Origin: Lachnospiraceae bacterium
GTDB lineage: Bacteria; Bacillota_A; Clostridia; Lachnospirales; Lachnospiraceae
Assembly (NCBI GenBank): GCA_004556565.1
Contig: SFGN01000133.1
Coordinates: 1-5,317, forward strand
Length of the DNA: 5,317 nucleotides
Direction: 5' to 3'
A program made the position numbers and the translations under genes. The notes below the pieces were generated by a model. It ran no database searches. It was given only the letters and a program-made list of their open reading frames with translations, and was not told the DNA's origin. Positions 1-5,205 of this stretch are shown piece after piece. Each line of letters begins with the position of its first letter. The first letter of the stretch is position 1.

Positions 1-339
1 ATGGGCGAATTTGACAGCAGATGTGCGTCAGCAGTCCGCTTGGCAAAACGGCAGTATCCTCACTTGAAGATTCGCCTTGCCCTGGTTCTTCCGTATATGT
101 CCAATAAGCTGAATACGGAAAAGGCATATTACGAATACTACTATGATGAAATCATCATTCCAGAGGAGCTGTGCGGCGTTCACTATAAAGCCGCGATTCA
201 AAAGCGTAACCGCTGGTTGGTGGACAGAGCCGATTGCCTGATTGCTTATCTGTTCCGGGACTTTGGCGGTGCCTATGAAACCGTCAAATACGCAAAAAAG
301 CAAGGCAAGCCGGTCATCAATCTTGCAGAGCAGAAATGA
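1..339 (+). CDS. SLOG / DUF1273-family protein, 5'-truncated by the window edge
   Basis: The 112 visible residues match the C-terminal two thirds of the SLOG-type Rossmann proteins called DUF1273 (YpsA-like), which are thought to bind nucleotides or nucleotide-derived ligands. Seen directly: an MGEFD segment at the start (usually the end of a conserved GG-G-FD motif), a strand with LALVLPY (residues 26-32), RNRWLVDRADCLIAY (69-83) and the glycine pair in FGGAYETVKYA (88-98), closing with VINL. The usual N-terminal strand with the C-x-x-GHR motif is absent, and family members are about 40-50 residues longer. The ATG at base 1 is therefore probably an internal methionine and the true start lies left of the window. 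The exact ligand is unknown. Such genes are common in Firmicute mobile elements. A promoter 10 bp after its stop suggests that the next gene is transcribed separately. Confidence 0.78.
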   Translation: MGEFDSRCASAVRLAKRQYPHLKIRLALVLPYMSNKLNTEKAYYEYYYDEIIIPEELCGVHYKAAIQKRNRWLVDRADCLIAYLFRDFGGAYETVKYAKKQGKPVINLAEQK

Positions 340-349
340 ATTTGCACAT

Positions 350-378
350 TTGATATTGCCCTGCCCTATGGGTATAGT
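350..378 (+). promoter_or_regulatory. Sigma-A-type promoter for the small gene at 403
   Basis: TTGATA (350-355, five of six to consensus) is separated by 17 bp from TATAGT (373-378, five of six). This puts the transcription start near 385, just ahead of the ribosome binding site at 390-394. Confidence 0.6.
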
Positions 379-389
379 AAAAGAAAAAC

Positions 390-394
390 AGGAG
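390..394 (+). promoter_or_regulatory. Ribosome binding site that sets the start at 403
   Basis: AGGAG lies 8 nt before ATG at 403. An in-frame GTG at 394 overlaps this site and so cannot be the start it serves. The ATG is preferred. Confidence 0.7.
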
Positions 395-402
395 TGAAAA
401 CC

Positions 403-726
403 ATGAGTGACACATATTTCGATTTGCCCTCCCGCTTGGAGGATTCCTTCCCGGAGATCGACAGCGATATTGTAACGGATCTGCGGAAAACCAGCGAAGA
501 ATACGCGGAAATTCAACAACAGATTTCTGATCTGAAAAAGCGGTTCCCGTGTATTATGAAAGTGATGGAGGACAAAGGTGAGATTCACCTGACCGCAGAG
601 GAACACGCCGCCTTTGTCCAATGCCTTCGGTTATCCCGAAAGCTGGATGATATGGAGCGACTGCAGCTTTACTTCCGCGGACATACGGATGCGGTGGCTT
701 ACCTCAAGAAAATTAAAGCGATCTGA
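403..726 (+). CDS. Small acidic hypothetical protein (107 aa)
   Basis: A soluble 107-residue protein with no signal peptide or membrane segment. It opens with MSDTYFDLP. A central helical stretch of roughly residues 25-50 (SEEYAEIQQQISDLKKRF) has heptad-like spacing and could form a short coiled coil. A second helical part follows, with LTAEEHAAF and LRLSRKLDDMERLQLYFRGHTDAVAYLKKI at the C-terminus. From memory the layout resembles a small Firmicute family numbered DUF6664, found on mobile elements, but I cannot verify that and I know no function for it. It has its own promoter (350-378) and terminator (732-760), so it looks monocistronic. ATG 403 is chosen over GTG 394 because of the ribosome binding site position. 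Confidence 0.75.
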   Translation: MSDTYFDLPSRLEDSFPEIDSDIVTDLRKTSEEYAEIQQQISDLKKRFPCIMKVMEDKGEIHLTAEEHAAFVQCLRLSRKLDDMERLQLYFRGHTDAVAYLKKIKAI

Positions 727-731
727 TACTG

Positions 732-760
732 ACGGCTCGGAACAATCCGGGCCGTTTTTT
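732..760 (+). terminator. Rho-independent terminator after the small gene
   Basis: A 10-bp stem (732-741 with 746-755, one G-U pair) with a 4-nt loop (ACAA) runs into six Ts (755-760). It starts 6 bp after the stop codon at 724-726. Confidence 0.9.
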
Positions 761-771
761 CATAGATGGCC

Positions 772-799
772 TTGACTTTTTGATATGCGGATGTATAAT
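772..799 (+). promoter_or_regulatory. Strong promoter for the AAA ATPase gene
   Basis: TTGACT (772-777, five of six) and a perfect TATAAT (794-799) are separated by 16 bp. This predicts a start near 806 and a leader of about 40 nt. The spaced dyads at 810-833 lie inside that leader, a position where a repressor would block transcription. Confidence 0.75.
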
Positions 800-809
800 A
801 TAAACAAAA

Positions 810-833
810 TTATCATAAAGTATCTTATCATAA
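810..833 (+). repeat. Pair of TTATCATAA dyads, 15-bp spacing (possible operator)
   Basis: TTATCATAA occurs at 810-818 and again at 825-833. Each unit is itself a dyad (TTAT-C-ATAA). The pair covers roughly +5 to +28 of the predicted ATPase transcript and ends against the AAGGAG ribosome binding site (832-837). A very similar pair with the same 15-bp spacing lies after the phosphoesterase gene at 2892-2915. A binding role is inferred. Confidence 0.45.
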
Positions 834-845
834 GGAGACGCGAGT

Positions 846-2261
846 ATGAAATTTATAGGTCGAAAAGCGGAACTGGCAAAGCTGAACACAGAATATGAGC
901 GCGATGGCGGTTTCGTGGTCATCTATGGACGACGCAGAGTTGGCAAAACAACGCTGATCAAAGAGTTTCTGAAAAAGAAAACAGCCTTCTACTTCCTTGC
1001 AACGGAAGAACTTGAATCTCAGAGTATGAAGCGTCTGGCTGGCGTCGTTGCCCGTACAACGAAAAACTCATATCTGCAGAAAGCGGCATTTACGGATTGG
1101 CTGGATCTGTTCCAAGTGATTGCTGATTATAAACCGGAAGAAAAGAAAGTGCTGGTCATTGACGAGTTTCCGTACCTGGTAAAGACCAATCCGGCTTTCC
1201 CATCTATCTTACAGAACGCTTGGGATGAAATTCTGAAAGACAGCAATGTGATGCTGATCTTGTCGGGTTCCCTGATCGGTATGATGCAGAAACATGCTCT
1301 GTCCTATGACAGTCCCCTGTATGGCCGCAGAACTTCACAGATGCGTCTGGCTCCACTGCCATTTACGGATATATATGCCGTTCAGAAAATGCCGTTTGAA
1401 CAGGCGGTGGAACAGTACGCTGTGACGGGCGGTGTTCCCAAGTATCTGGAGTTTTTCGAGGATGGCCGGGGACTGGAAGAACAGCTCAAAGATGCGGTTT
1501 TGTCCAAAAGTGGGTTTTTGTATGAGGAACCAAACTTCCTGCTGAAAAGTGAATCTGTAACAGCAGTGAACTATTTCTCCATCATCAAGGCCATTGCAGA
1601 CGGAAACCACAAGCTGGGCAAGATTGCCGGTGTGTTGGGGCAGGAAACTTCCGCTTTGACACCATATCTGTCTACACTTGGGAATTTGGGCTTCATCGAA
1701 AAGAAAACGCCGGTAACAGAAAAAAAACCGGAAAAATCCCGTAAGGGACTGTATTTCATCTCGGATAATTTCATTCGGTTCTGGTTCCGCTATGTTTATC
1801 CCTATAAGGGTGAACTGGAACTGGACAATATGCAGATTGTTTTGGATGAAATCAGAAAAGACTTTGTAGAGAAATTCGTAGCATTTGCTTATGAGGACAT
1901 TTGCAAAAATATATTTGCAGATTTGTGCAAGAATGGGGCGATTTCTTTTGTGCCATCCCGTATCGGCTCTTACTGGTTGAACGATTTCGATGGGGATACG
2001 GAAATTGATGTAATGGCCGTAGACCATCAGAATAAGCGGATATTTGCAGGAGAATGTAAATACCATGCAAAACCTGTGGATGTGCCTGTCTATTTTGCGC
2101 TGAAAAAAAAGGTTGATGGCGCTGCTGAAATTCGCAAGGCATATCCGGGGTATGATGTTATCTTCGGCGTGTTCAGTAAAAGCAGCTTTACGCAGCGTAT
2201 GATTGATACTGCAAAAGAAAACACAGGGCTGCTCCTGATCAATGAGGATCATTTGGTGTAA
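846..2261 (+). CDS. Archaeal-type AAA ATPase with C-terminal DUF234 / PD-(D/E)XK-like domain
   Basis: A 471-residue cytoplasmic ATPase, full length for the family. The N-terminal domain (about 1-225) is of the archaeal ATPase (MNS/STAND-like) type. It starts with FIGRKAEL (3-10), has Walker A GRRRVGKTT (28-36, K34), Walker B VLVIDEF (102-108, D106 E107), a sensor-like LILSGS (137-142) and the YGRR motif (159-162). Residues about 240-300 look like a winged helix (KLGKIAGVL...LGNLGFIEKK). The C-terminal DUF234 region (about 310-471) carries a restriction-nuclease-like signature: E350, D388 in TEIDVMAVD and E403-x-K405 in GECKYH. The active-site residues therefore appear complete. The AAGGAG site at 832-837 is 8 nt before this ATG. 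Known: the family is widespread on archaeal and bacterial mobile DNA with poorly defined roles. Inferred: an ATP-driven, nucleic-acid-directed enzyme, possibly in defence or conflict. Confidence 0.9.
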   Translation: MKFIGRKAELAKLNTEYERDGGFVVIYGRRRVGKTTLIKEFLKKKTAFYFLATEELESQSMKRLAGVVARTTKNSYLQKAAFTDWLDLFQVIADYKPEEKKVLVIDEFPYLVKTNPAFPSILQNAWDEILKDSNVMLILSGSLIGMMQKHALSYDSPLYGRRTSQMRLAPLPFTDIYAVQKMPFEQAVEQYAVTGGVPKYLEFFEDGRGLEEQLKDAVLSKSGFLYEEPNFLLKSESVTAVNYFSIIKAIADGNHKLGKIAGVLGQETSALTPYLSTLGNLGFIEKKTPVTEKKPEKSRKGLYFISDNFIRFWFRYVYPYKGELELDNMQIVLDEIRKDFVEKFVAFAYEDICKNIFADLCKNGAISFVPSRIGSYWLNDFDGDTEIDVMAVDHQNKRIFAGECKYHAKPVDVPVYFALKKKVDGAAEIRKAYPGYDVIFGVFSKSSFTQRMIDTAKENTGLLLINEDHLV

Positions 2262-2307
2262 TCTTTATTTCAGCAAAAATCGCACATTTGCAGATGCTTT
2301 TGGCCTT

Positions 2308-2316
2308 TGCTATGAT
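2308..2316 (+). promoter_or_regulatory. Extended -10 promoter for the phosphoesterase gene
   Basis: TGC followed by TATGAT (2311-2316) forms an extended -10 element. A weak TTGCAG lies 17 bp upstream (2288-2293). The start would fall near 2323, giving a very short leader that begins at the ribosome binding site. No terminator is visible between the ATPase stop (2261) and here, so read-through transcription is also possible. Confidence 0.45.
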
Positions 2317-2340
2317 TGTATAAAAGGAGGCTGAGGAGCA

Positions 2341-2886
2341 ATGATTTATTTTACTGCGGATACGCATTTCGGCCATGCCAATGCAGTATGGATGTGTGGA
2401 CGGCCTTATCCCGATGTTGAAGTCATGAATGAAGCGATGATTGCAGCATGGAATGAGCGTGTACATGGAAATGATACCGTATATATAGTAGGCGATATGT
2501 TCTTTCGCTGTGCTGATCCGGAAAGCATCTTAAGACGGCTGAAAGGCAAGAAACGCCTGATTGTGGGCAACCATGACGGTTCTTGGATGGGAAAGGTTGA
2601 TTTGAACCGCTATTTTCTCAGTGTAGACCATCTTCTGGAGATTTCGGATGGTGTACATGCCCTGACACTCTGTCACTATCCAATGCTGACATGGAAACAC
2701 GCAAGGCGCTCCTATATGATCCACGGTCATATTCATGCGGATACTAATGCGGATTTTTGGCCGCTGATCCGCTGTCGGGACAATGTGCTGAACGCCGGTG
2801 TAGATCTGAACGGCTACCATCCTGTTACCTTCGATGAACTGGTGGAAAACAACCGCAAGTTTAAGATGGCACATGAAGAAGAGTGA
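2341..2886 (+). CDS. Calcineurin-like metallophosphoesterase (181 aa)
   Basis: A compact metal-dependent phosphoesterase with every hallmark motif of the calcineurin-like superfamily: D7-x-H9 (ADTHFGH), G51-D52, GNHD (76-79), H112 in LCHYP and GHIH (129-132), followed by NAGVD (151-155). These residues normally hold two metal ions (often Mn or Fe/Zn). The size and the closing NAGVD...P-x-T/S-FDEL layout fit the small single-domain group that includes MPP_AQ1575. The substrate cannot be deduced; such proteins can be nucleotide, phosphodiester or protein phosphatases. It has no signal peptide and so is cytoplasmic. Two purine-rich sites precede the ATG, AAGGAGG (2324-2330, 10-nt spacing) and GAGGAG (2333-2338). 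It lies 79 bp after the ATPase and is closed by the terminator at 2960-2997. Confidence 0.92.
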   Translation: MIYFTADTHFGHANAVWMCGRPYPDVEVMNEAMIAAWNERVHGNDTVYIVGDMFFRCADPESILRRLKGKKRLIVGNHDGSWMGKVDLNRYFLSVDHLLEISDGVHALTLCHYPMLTWKHARRSYMIHGHIHADTNADFWPLIRCRDNVLNAGVDLNGYHPVTFDELVENNRKFKMAHEEE

Positions 2887-2891
2887 GATGA

Positions 2892-2915
2892 ATATCATAA
2901 GTGAGATTATCATAA
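2892..2915 (+). repeat. Second pair of (T/A)TATCATAA dyads, 15-bp spacing
   Basis: ATATCATAA (2892-2900) and TTATCATAA (2907-2915) repeat the unit and the 15-bp spacing seen at 810-833, while the 6-bp spacer between the units differs. They begin 6 bp after the phosphoesterase stop. A TATAGT lies at 2926-2931 but has no convincing -35. The function is unknown; the pair could be a regulator site or a remnant of duplication. Confidence 0.4.
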
Positions 2916-2959
2916 TTAAATTTATTATAGTGATATGGACAACCGTGCCGTTATTACAC

Positions 2960-2997
2960 AGCCGATTGGTTTTCTTCGGAGAATCAGTCGGCTTTTT
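2960..2997 (+). terminator. Strong UUCG-capped terminator after the phosphoesterase
   Basis: A fully paired 15-bp stem (2960-2974 with 2979-2993, three G-U pairs) is closed by a UUCG tetraloop and followed by TTTTT (2993-2997). It is the last clear feature before the IS, whose inferred edge is about 17 bp further on. Confidence 0.93.
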
Positions 2998-3023
2998 CTA
3001 TGTCAAAAAGTCCAGCTAATAAA

Positions 3024-3029
3024 TGTCAA
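3024..3029 (-). promoter_or_regulatory. Outward TTGACA at the right end (possible junction -35)
   Basis: Read on the minus strand this is a perfect -35 hexamer close to the right end of the IS. In IS110 elements a promoter can form when the ends join in the circular form. The matching -10 would be TATATA near 4764-4769. The spacing works (16 bp) for ends sharing TAA but is too long (25 bp) for the CT-core ends I prefer. Confidence 0.3.
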
Positions 3030-3065
3030 TAGTGAAATGAAAAAAATTGATTTATTTTTCTGGCT

Positions 3066-3088
3066 AAAAAAGGGCGCACTAACCCCTT
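3066..3088 (-). terminator. Short terminator-like hairpin after the transposase
   Basis: On the minus strand, AAGGG (3088-3084) pairs with CCCTT (3074-3070) around a 9-nt loop and runs into six Ts (3071-3066). It lies about 50 bp past the transposase stop and would limit transcription leaving the IS. The stem is short. A second 6-bp hairpin lies between it and the gene (3095-3100 with 3111-3116). Confidence 0.5.
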
Positions 3089-3137
3089 GGTGAAAATATC
3101 ATTTTTAAAAGATATTGATTCGTTGGATTTTCAGTAT

Positions 3138-4459
3138 TTATGCAGCTATGTCGCATTTAGCAGCATTGTATTGTTTGATATGCTCCTGTGGAGTAATGAT
3201 TTCAAAAGGCTTGTTATCTCTAAGTATGGCAAATATCATGTTGCATACTTTGTGTGAGACAGCACCCATTGCTACAAGCTTCGGTTTTGATTTGCATTTC
3301 TCCAGATAATAATCGCGGAGTACTGGTTTTTTTGCCTCTCCGGTACGAGATACACTGATGCTTTGCAAGGTCAATGTGTGAATAACACGTCTTGCAATAG
3401 AAGAACCTCTCTTAGACATTTGAATCTTGGTTCCTTCAAATTTACCAGACTGTTTTACTGCCGGATCAAGACCGAAATAAGCAAAAAGCTGCTTCGGTTT
3501 TGAAAATGCAGAGAAGTCACCAATCTCTCCCATGAGAGATACAGCTGAGCTGATAAGAAACCAGCACCTTTGAATGATTCAATTAAGTGAATCTGTTTGA
3601 CAAAGTCAGTATCTTCGTTGGCATCAACAAGTTCATGCATTGCATCAAGAATGCTTTCGATTTCTTCATCATACTTACGGATGAAACTGATATACAAACG
3701 AATACGTTTGATATTGCTATCTATAATGTAGCCGAATTCATTAGCATCATGAGCAGCCTGAATAATGGCATTATACTTGTTATGAGCATATGTAAGTCCA
3801 AAACGAGCAGTTGATTTAATGATATCAATAATCTCCTGCATATCAGCCTCAAGAAAGGCATTTGGAGAAGTGTATTTATCCAACAAAGTCAGGGATGTAT
3901 TTGTTGTAACCTTGGAAAATATTCCAAGATACTGTGGAAATGCCATGCGTAGTTCGCCTTGTAGTTTATTTACATAGGCGCAACGGTTATCCATTAAATC
4001 GTAGTACTCACGACAGAGATTACGGCAGTTTAAGGCAAGGTCAGATGGCATAAGAGAAACCTTTAAATCAGGCTTTAAACCAACGAAAGAAGCCTTTTTA
4101 GAATCAAAATGATCATTATGTACTTTTCGTATATTCATATTTGTGCTATTCTTTGTGATGATAGGATTAATAACCGAGCAGTTAAAACCCTTATCACGAA
4201 GATAGCAGAAGAGTGGGTAATGATAAATTCCCGTGGATTCCAGGAAAATGCGACTTTCCAAAGAATACAACTCTTCTGTTTCTTTTATTTTAGAAACAGC
4301 AGTTGTGAGGGAATCCATATTACTGTGTAGGATTTTATAAGGTTTTCCTATTAATTGTTGATTTGGAAGTGCAATAGACATCCAGGAAAAGTCAGCACCA
4401 ACATCAATACCAACAGAGATGAATAAATCATCAAGATTAAAAATAACATTGTTTGACAT
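3138..4459 (-). pseudogene. IS110-family transposase, frameshifted by a 5-bp duplication
   Basis: IS110 transposases cut and join DNA with a RuvC-like DEDD domain plus a C-terminal serine domain, guided by a bridge RNA. Translation starts at ATG 4459, 9 nt after an AAAGGAG site. The DEDD residues are visible: D19 (VGIDVG), E74 (FLESTGIYH), and D116 and D119 (HNDHFDSKKA). The middle part (about 130-270) is the helical linker. The frame breaks after residue 304 (GAGFLSA), leaving a 30-residue aberrant tail that stops at 3455. The other frame then continues cleanly with VSLMGEIGDFSAF, FAYFGLDP, a QSG motif (about 335-337) and SKRGSS (about 347-352), where the catalytic serine lies, to a stop at 3138. 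The cause is a tandem repeat of AGCTG at 3543-3552. Removing one copy restores a 438-residue protein of normal family length. As written, neither half contains both catalytic domains, so the element should be unable to move by itself. Confidence 0.92.
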
Positions 4460-4499
4460 GAGCAATAGCTCCTTTCTGATAGGAATCCATTTCCAATCT

Positions 4500-4680
4500 G
4501 GCAGGTACACAACCTAGCGCGTTATTCGGGTATGGCCTTCCGGCTCCCAACCAGCTAAAACATAAAACCCTGTCGAATGGACTAATTGACTTTCTTGCAG
4601 GTATCAGCCACAGAAGTAGCTTCCCAAGGAGGTGAACATTCTTTGTCCTATCCTAAAGAATAATACCTTATGTTTCATCT
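4500..4680 (-). ncRNA. Putative IS110 bridge RNA with target and donor loops
   Basis: IS110 elements encode, upstream of the transposase, an RNA whose two loops pair with the target and with the element's own ends. On the minus strand I see, in order: a 7-bp hairpin (4655-4661 with 4638-4644); a loop closed by CCTTG (4629-4625) and CAGGG (4572-4568) with a bulged inner hairpin (4590-4616); a second loop with an inner hairpin (4547-4552 with 4529-4535, one bulge); and a small 3' hairpin (4503-4506 with 4512-4515). Loop one holds GCTACT (4620-4615), equal to the left flank plus core, and AGTCCA (4583-4578), complementary to core plus right flank. Loop two holds TTAGCT (4558-4553), equal to the right end plus core, and AATAAC (4526-4521), a one-mismatch complement of the left end. 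The RNA's ends are estimates. The folding was done by eye. The family assignment supports such an RNA; the guide reading is inference. Confidence 0.55.
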
Positions 4681-4720
4681 GGTGTCTATCAGGAGCCGTC
4701 AGACATGACAATGAATTTTT

Positions 4721-4760
4721 GATAACATCTGAGGAAGGAAGAACCCCTTCTTCTGTTATC
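4721..4760. repeat. Long interrupted inverted repeat in the IS left end
   Basis: GATAACA (4721-4727) pairs with TGTTATC (4754-4760). Directly stacked inside it, GAAGAA (4738-4743) pairs with TTCTTC (4748-4753) around CCCC, leaving a 10-nt one-sided bulge (4728-4737). Thirteen base pairs form in total. It lies about 25 bp inside the inferred left end, just downstream (minus strand) of TATATATA, so it may form the 5' part of the element's RNA or be a transposase contact site. There is no U-tract on either side, so it is not a terminator. Confidence 0.5.
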
Positions 4761-4785
4761 TTATATATAGAAACTTATTAACCAA

Positions 4786-4802
4786 GTAGCCTTATTGGCT
4801 AC
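4786..4802. repeat. Perfect 6-bp palindrome upstream of the regulator gene
   Basis: GTAGCC (4786-4791) and GGCTAC (4797-4802) flank TTATT. It lies 27 bp before the regulator start and directly abuts the inferred IS edge. A perfect TATAAT follows at 4808-4813 but lacks a recognisable -35 and leaves almost no leader before the gene. The palindrome could be the operator of the regulator itself (autoregulation, inferred) or part of the IS target. Confidence 0.4.
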
Positions 4803-4829
4803 ACCAATATAATACTAGGGTGTGATGTG

Positions 4830-5165
4830 ATGCAGCTTGATACAATCGGCAAGAATATCAGAAAGTATCGTCTTATGAAAAAGTTCCGTCAGGAGGATTT
4901 AGCTGAGAAAGCCGGACTAACAACAAATTATATCGGTATGGTCGAGCGTGGAGAGAAAATTCCATCACTTGAAACCTTTATTAAGATACTAAACGCTTTG
5001 GAAGTATCATCGGATATGGTTCTTGCTGATGTTTTGGAAACAGGATATACCGTCAAGAACTCCATACTGAATGAAAAACTTGCCAAGCTTGCTCCCGAAG
5101 ATAGAAGCAAGATATATGAGGTTATTGATACCCTATTAAAACACTCAAAGCAAATTGCATCATAA
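4830..5165 (+). CDS. Xre/Cro-CI family helix-turn-helix regulator (111 aa)
   Basis: A small DNA-binding repressor-type protein. The helix-turn-helix spans about residues 5-62: IGKNIRKYR, then helix 2 QEDLAEKA (21-28), the turn GLT, and the recognition helix TTNYIGMVERGEK (31-43), followed by PSLETFIKILNALEVSSDMVLAD. The C-terminal tail (about 75-111, LNEKLAKLAPEDRSKIYEVIDTLLKHS) is an amphipathic helical segment likely used for dimerisation. Close relatives are frequent in Firmicute integrative elements, where they control element genes. The ATG at 4830 is chosen because AGGGTG (4817-4822) sits 7 nt upstream; a GTG directly before it (4827) is a possible alternative adding one residue. The IS inserted just upstream has probably separated the gene from any distal promoter elements. 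A strong terminator follows 5 bp after the stop. Confidence 0.9.
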   Translation: MQLDTIGKNIRKYRLMKKFRQEDLAEKAGLTTNYIGMVERGEKIPSLETFIKILNALEVSSDMVLADVLETGYTVKNSILNEKLAKLAPEDRSKIYEVIDTLLKHSKQIAS

Positions 5166-5170
5166 ATCAC

Positions 5171-5205
5171 GAAAGTTCGCCTTTATAAGCGAGCTTTCTT
5201 TTTTT
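5171..5205 (+). terminator. Rho-independent terminator after the regulator gene
   Basis: A 10-bp stem (5171-5180 with 5189-5198, one G-U pair) and an 8-nt loop are followed by seven Ts (5199-5205). Confidence 0.92.

Larger units (their letters stand above)
3016..4786 (-). mobile_element. IS110-family insertion sequence with inactivated transposase
   Basis: The element is defined by the IS110-type transposase on the minus strand, by long non-coding DNA upstream of it (the left-end type of the IS110 subgroup) and by a short non-coding tail downstream. It has no terminal inverted repeats, as expected for this family. I place the ends at a shared CT core dinucleotide (AG on the plus strand) at 3014-3015 and 4785-4786, giving about 1,771 bp with one core copy. 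The support is that short sequences in the putative bridge RNA match the flanks and one end around this core. An alternative pair of ends sharing TAA (3017-3019 and 4779-4781) cannot be excluded, so the edges are uncertain by some 5 bp. The presence of the element is far more certain than its exact limits. Its AT content is visibly higher than that of the genes to its left. Confidence 0.8.

Noticed and set aside
28..621. Minus-strand open frame of 197 codons across the SLOG and small genes
   Set aside because: It runs opposite two supported rightward genes and across the promoter between them, and no family is recognisable.
1335..2252. Long minus-strand open frame (305 codons) inside the ATPase gene
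   Set aside because: It lies wholly opposite a gene with clear Walker and nuclease motifs, has a Cys/Phe/Ile-rich composition typical of antisense translation, and shows no recognisable domain.
2834..3019. Rightward 61-codon frame overlapping the end of the phosphoesterase
   Set aside because: It runs through the UUCG terminator and into the inferred IS edge, with no ribosome binding site supporting its start.
3115..4330. Short rightward frames inside the IS
   Set aside because: They run opposite the transposase frame and have no supporting start signals or domains.
4460..4510. Upstream in-frame extension of the transposase to 4510
   Set aside because: The AAAGGAG site sits properly before ATG 4459, and the extra 17 residues overlap the structured RNA region and do not resemble the family N-terminus.
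4501..4603. Direct repeat GCAGGTA at 4501-4507 and 4597-4603
   Set aside because: A seven-base repeat inside the RNA region that fits neither inferred guide. It may be chance or part of the stems.
3016..4786. Possibility that the element belongs to the IS1111 subgroup
   Set aside because: That subgroup has subterminal inverted repeats and long non-coding DNA downstream of the transposase. Here the long non-coding part is upstream and no such repeats were seen.
4808..4813. TATAAT as the promoter of the regulator gene
   Set aside because: There is no usable -35 at 16-18 bp, and the start would fall inside the ribosome binding site. It is kept only as a weak note, not as a called promoter.
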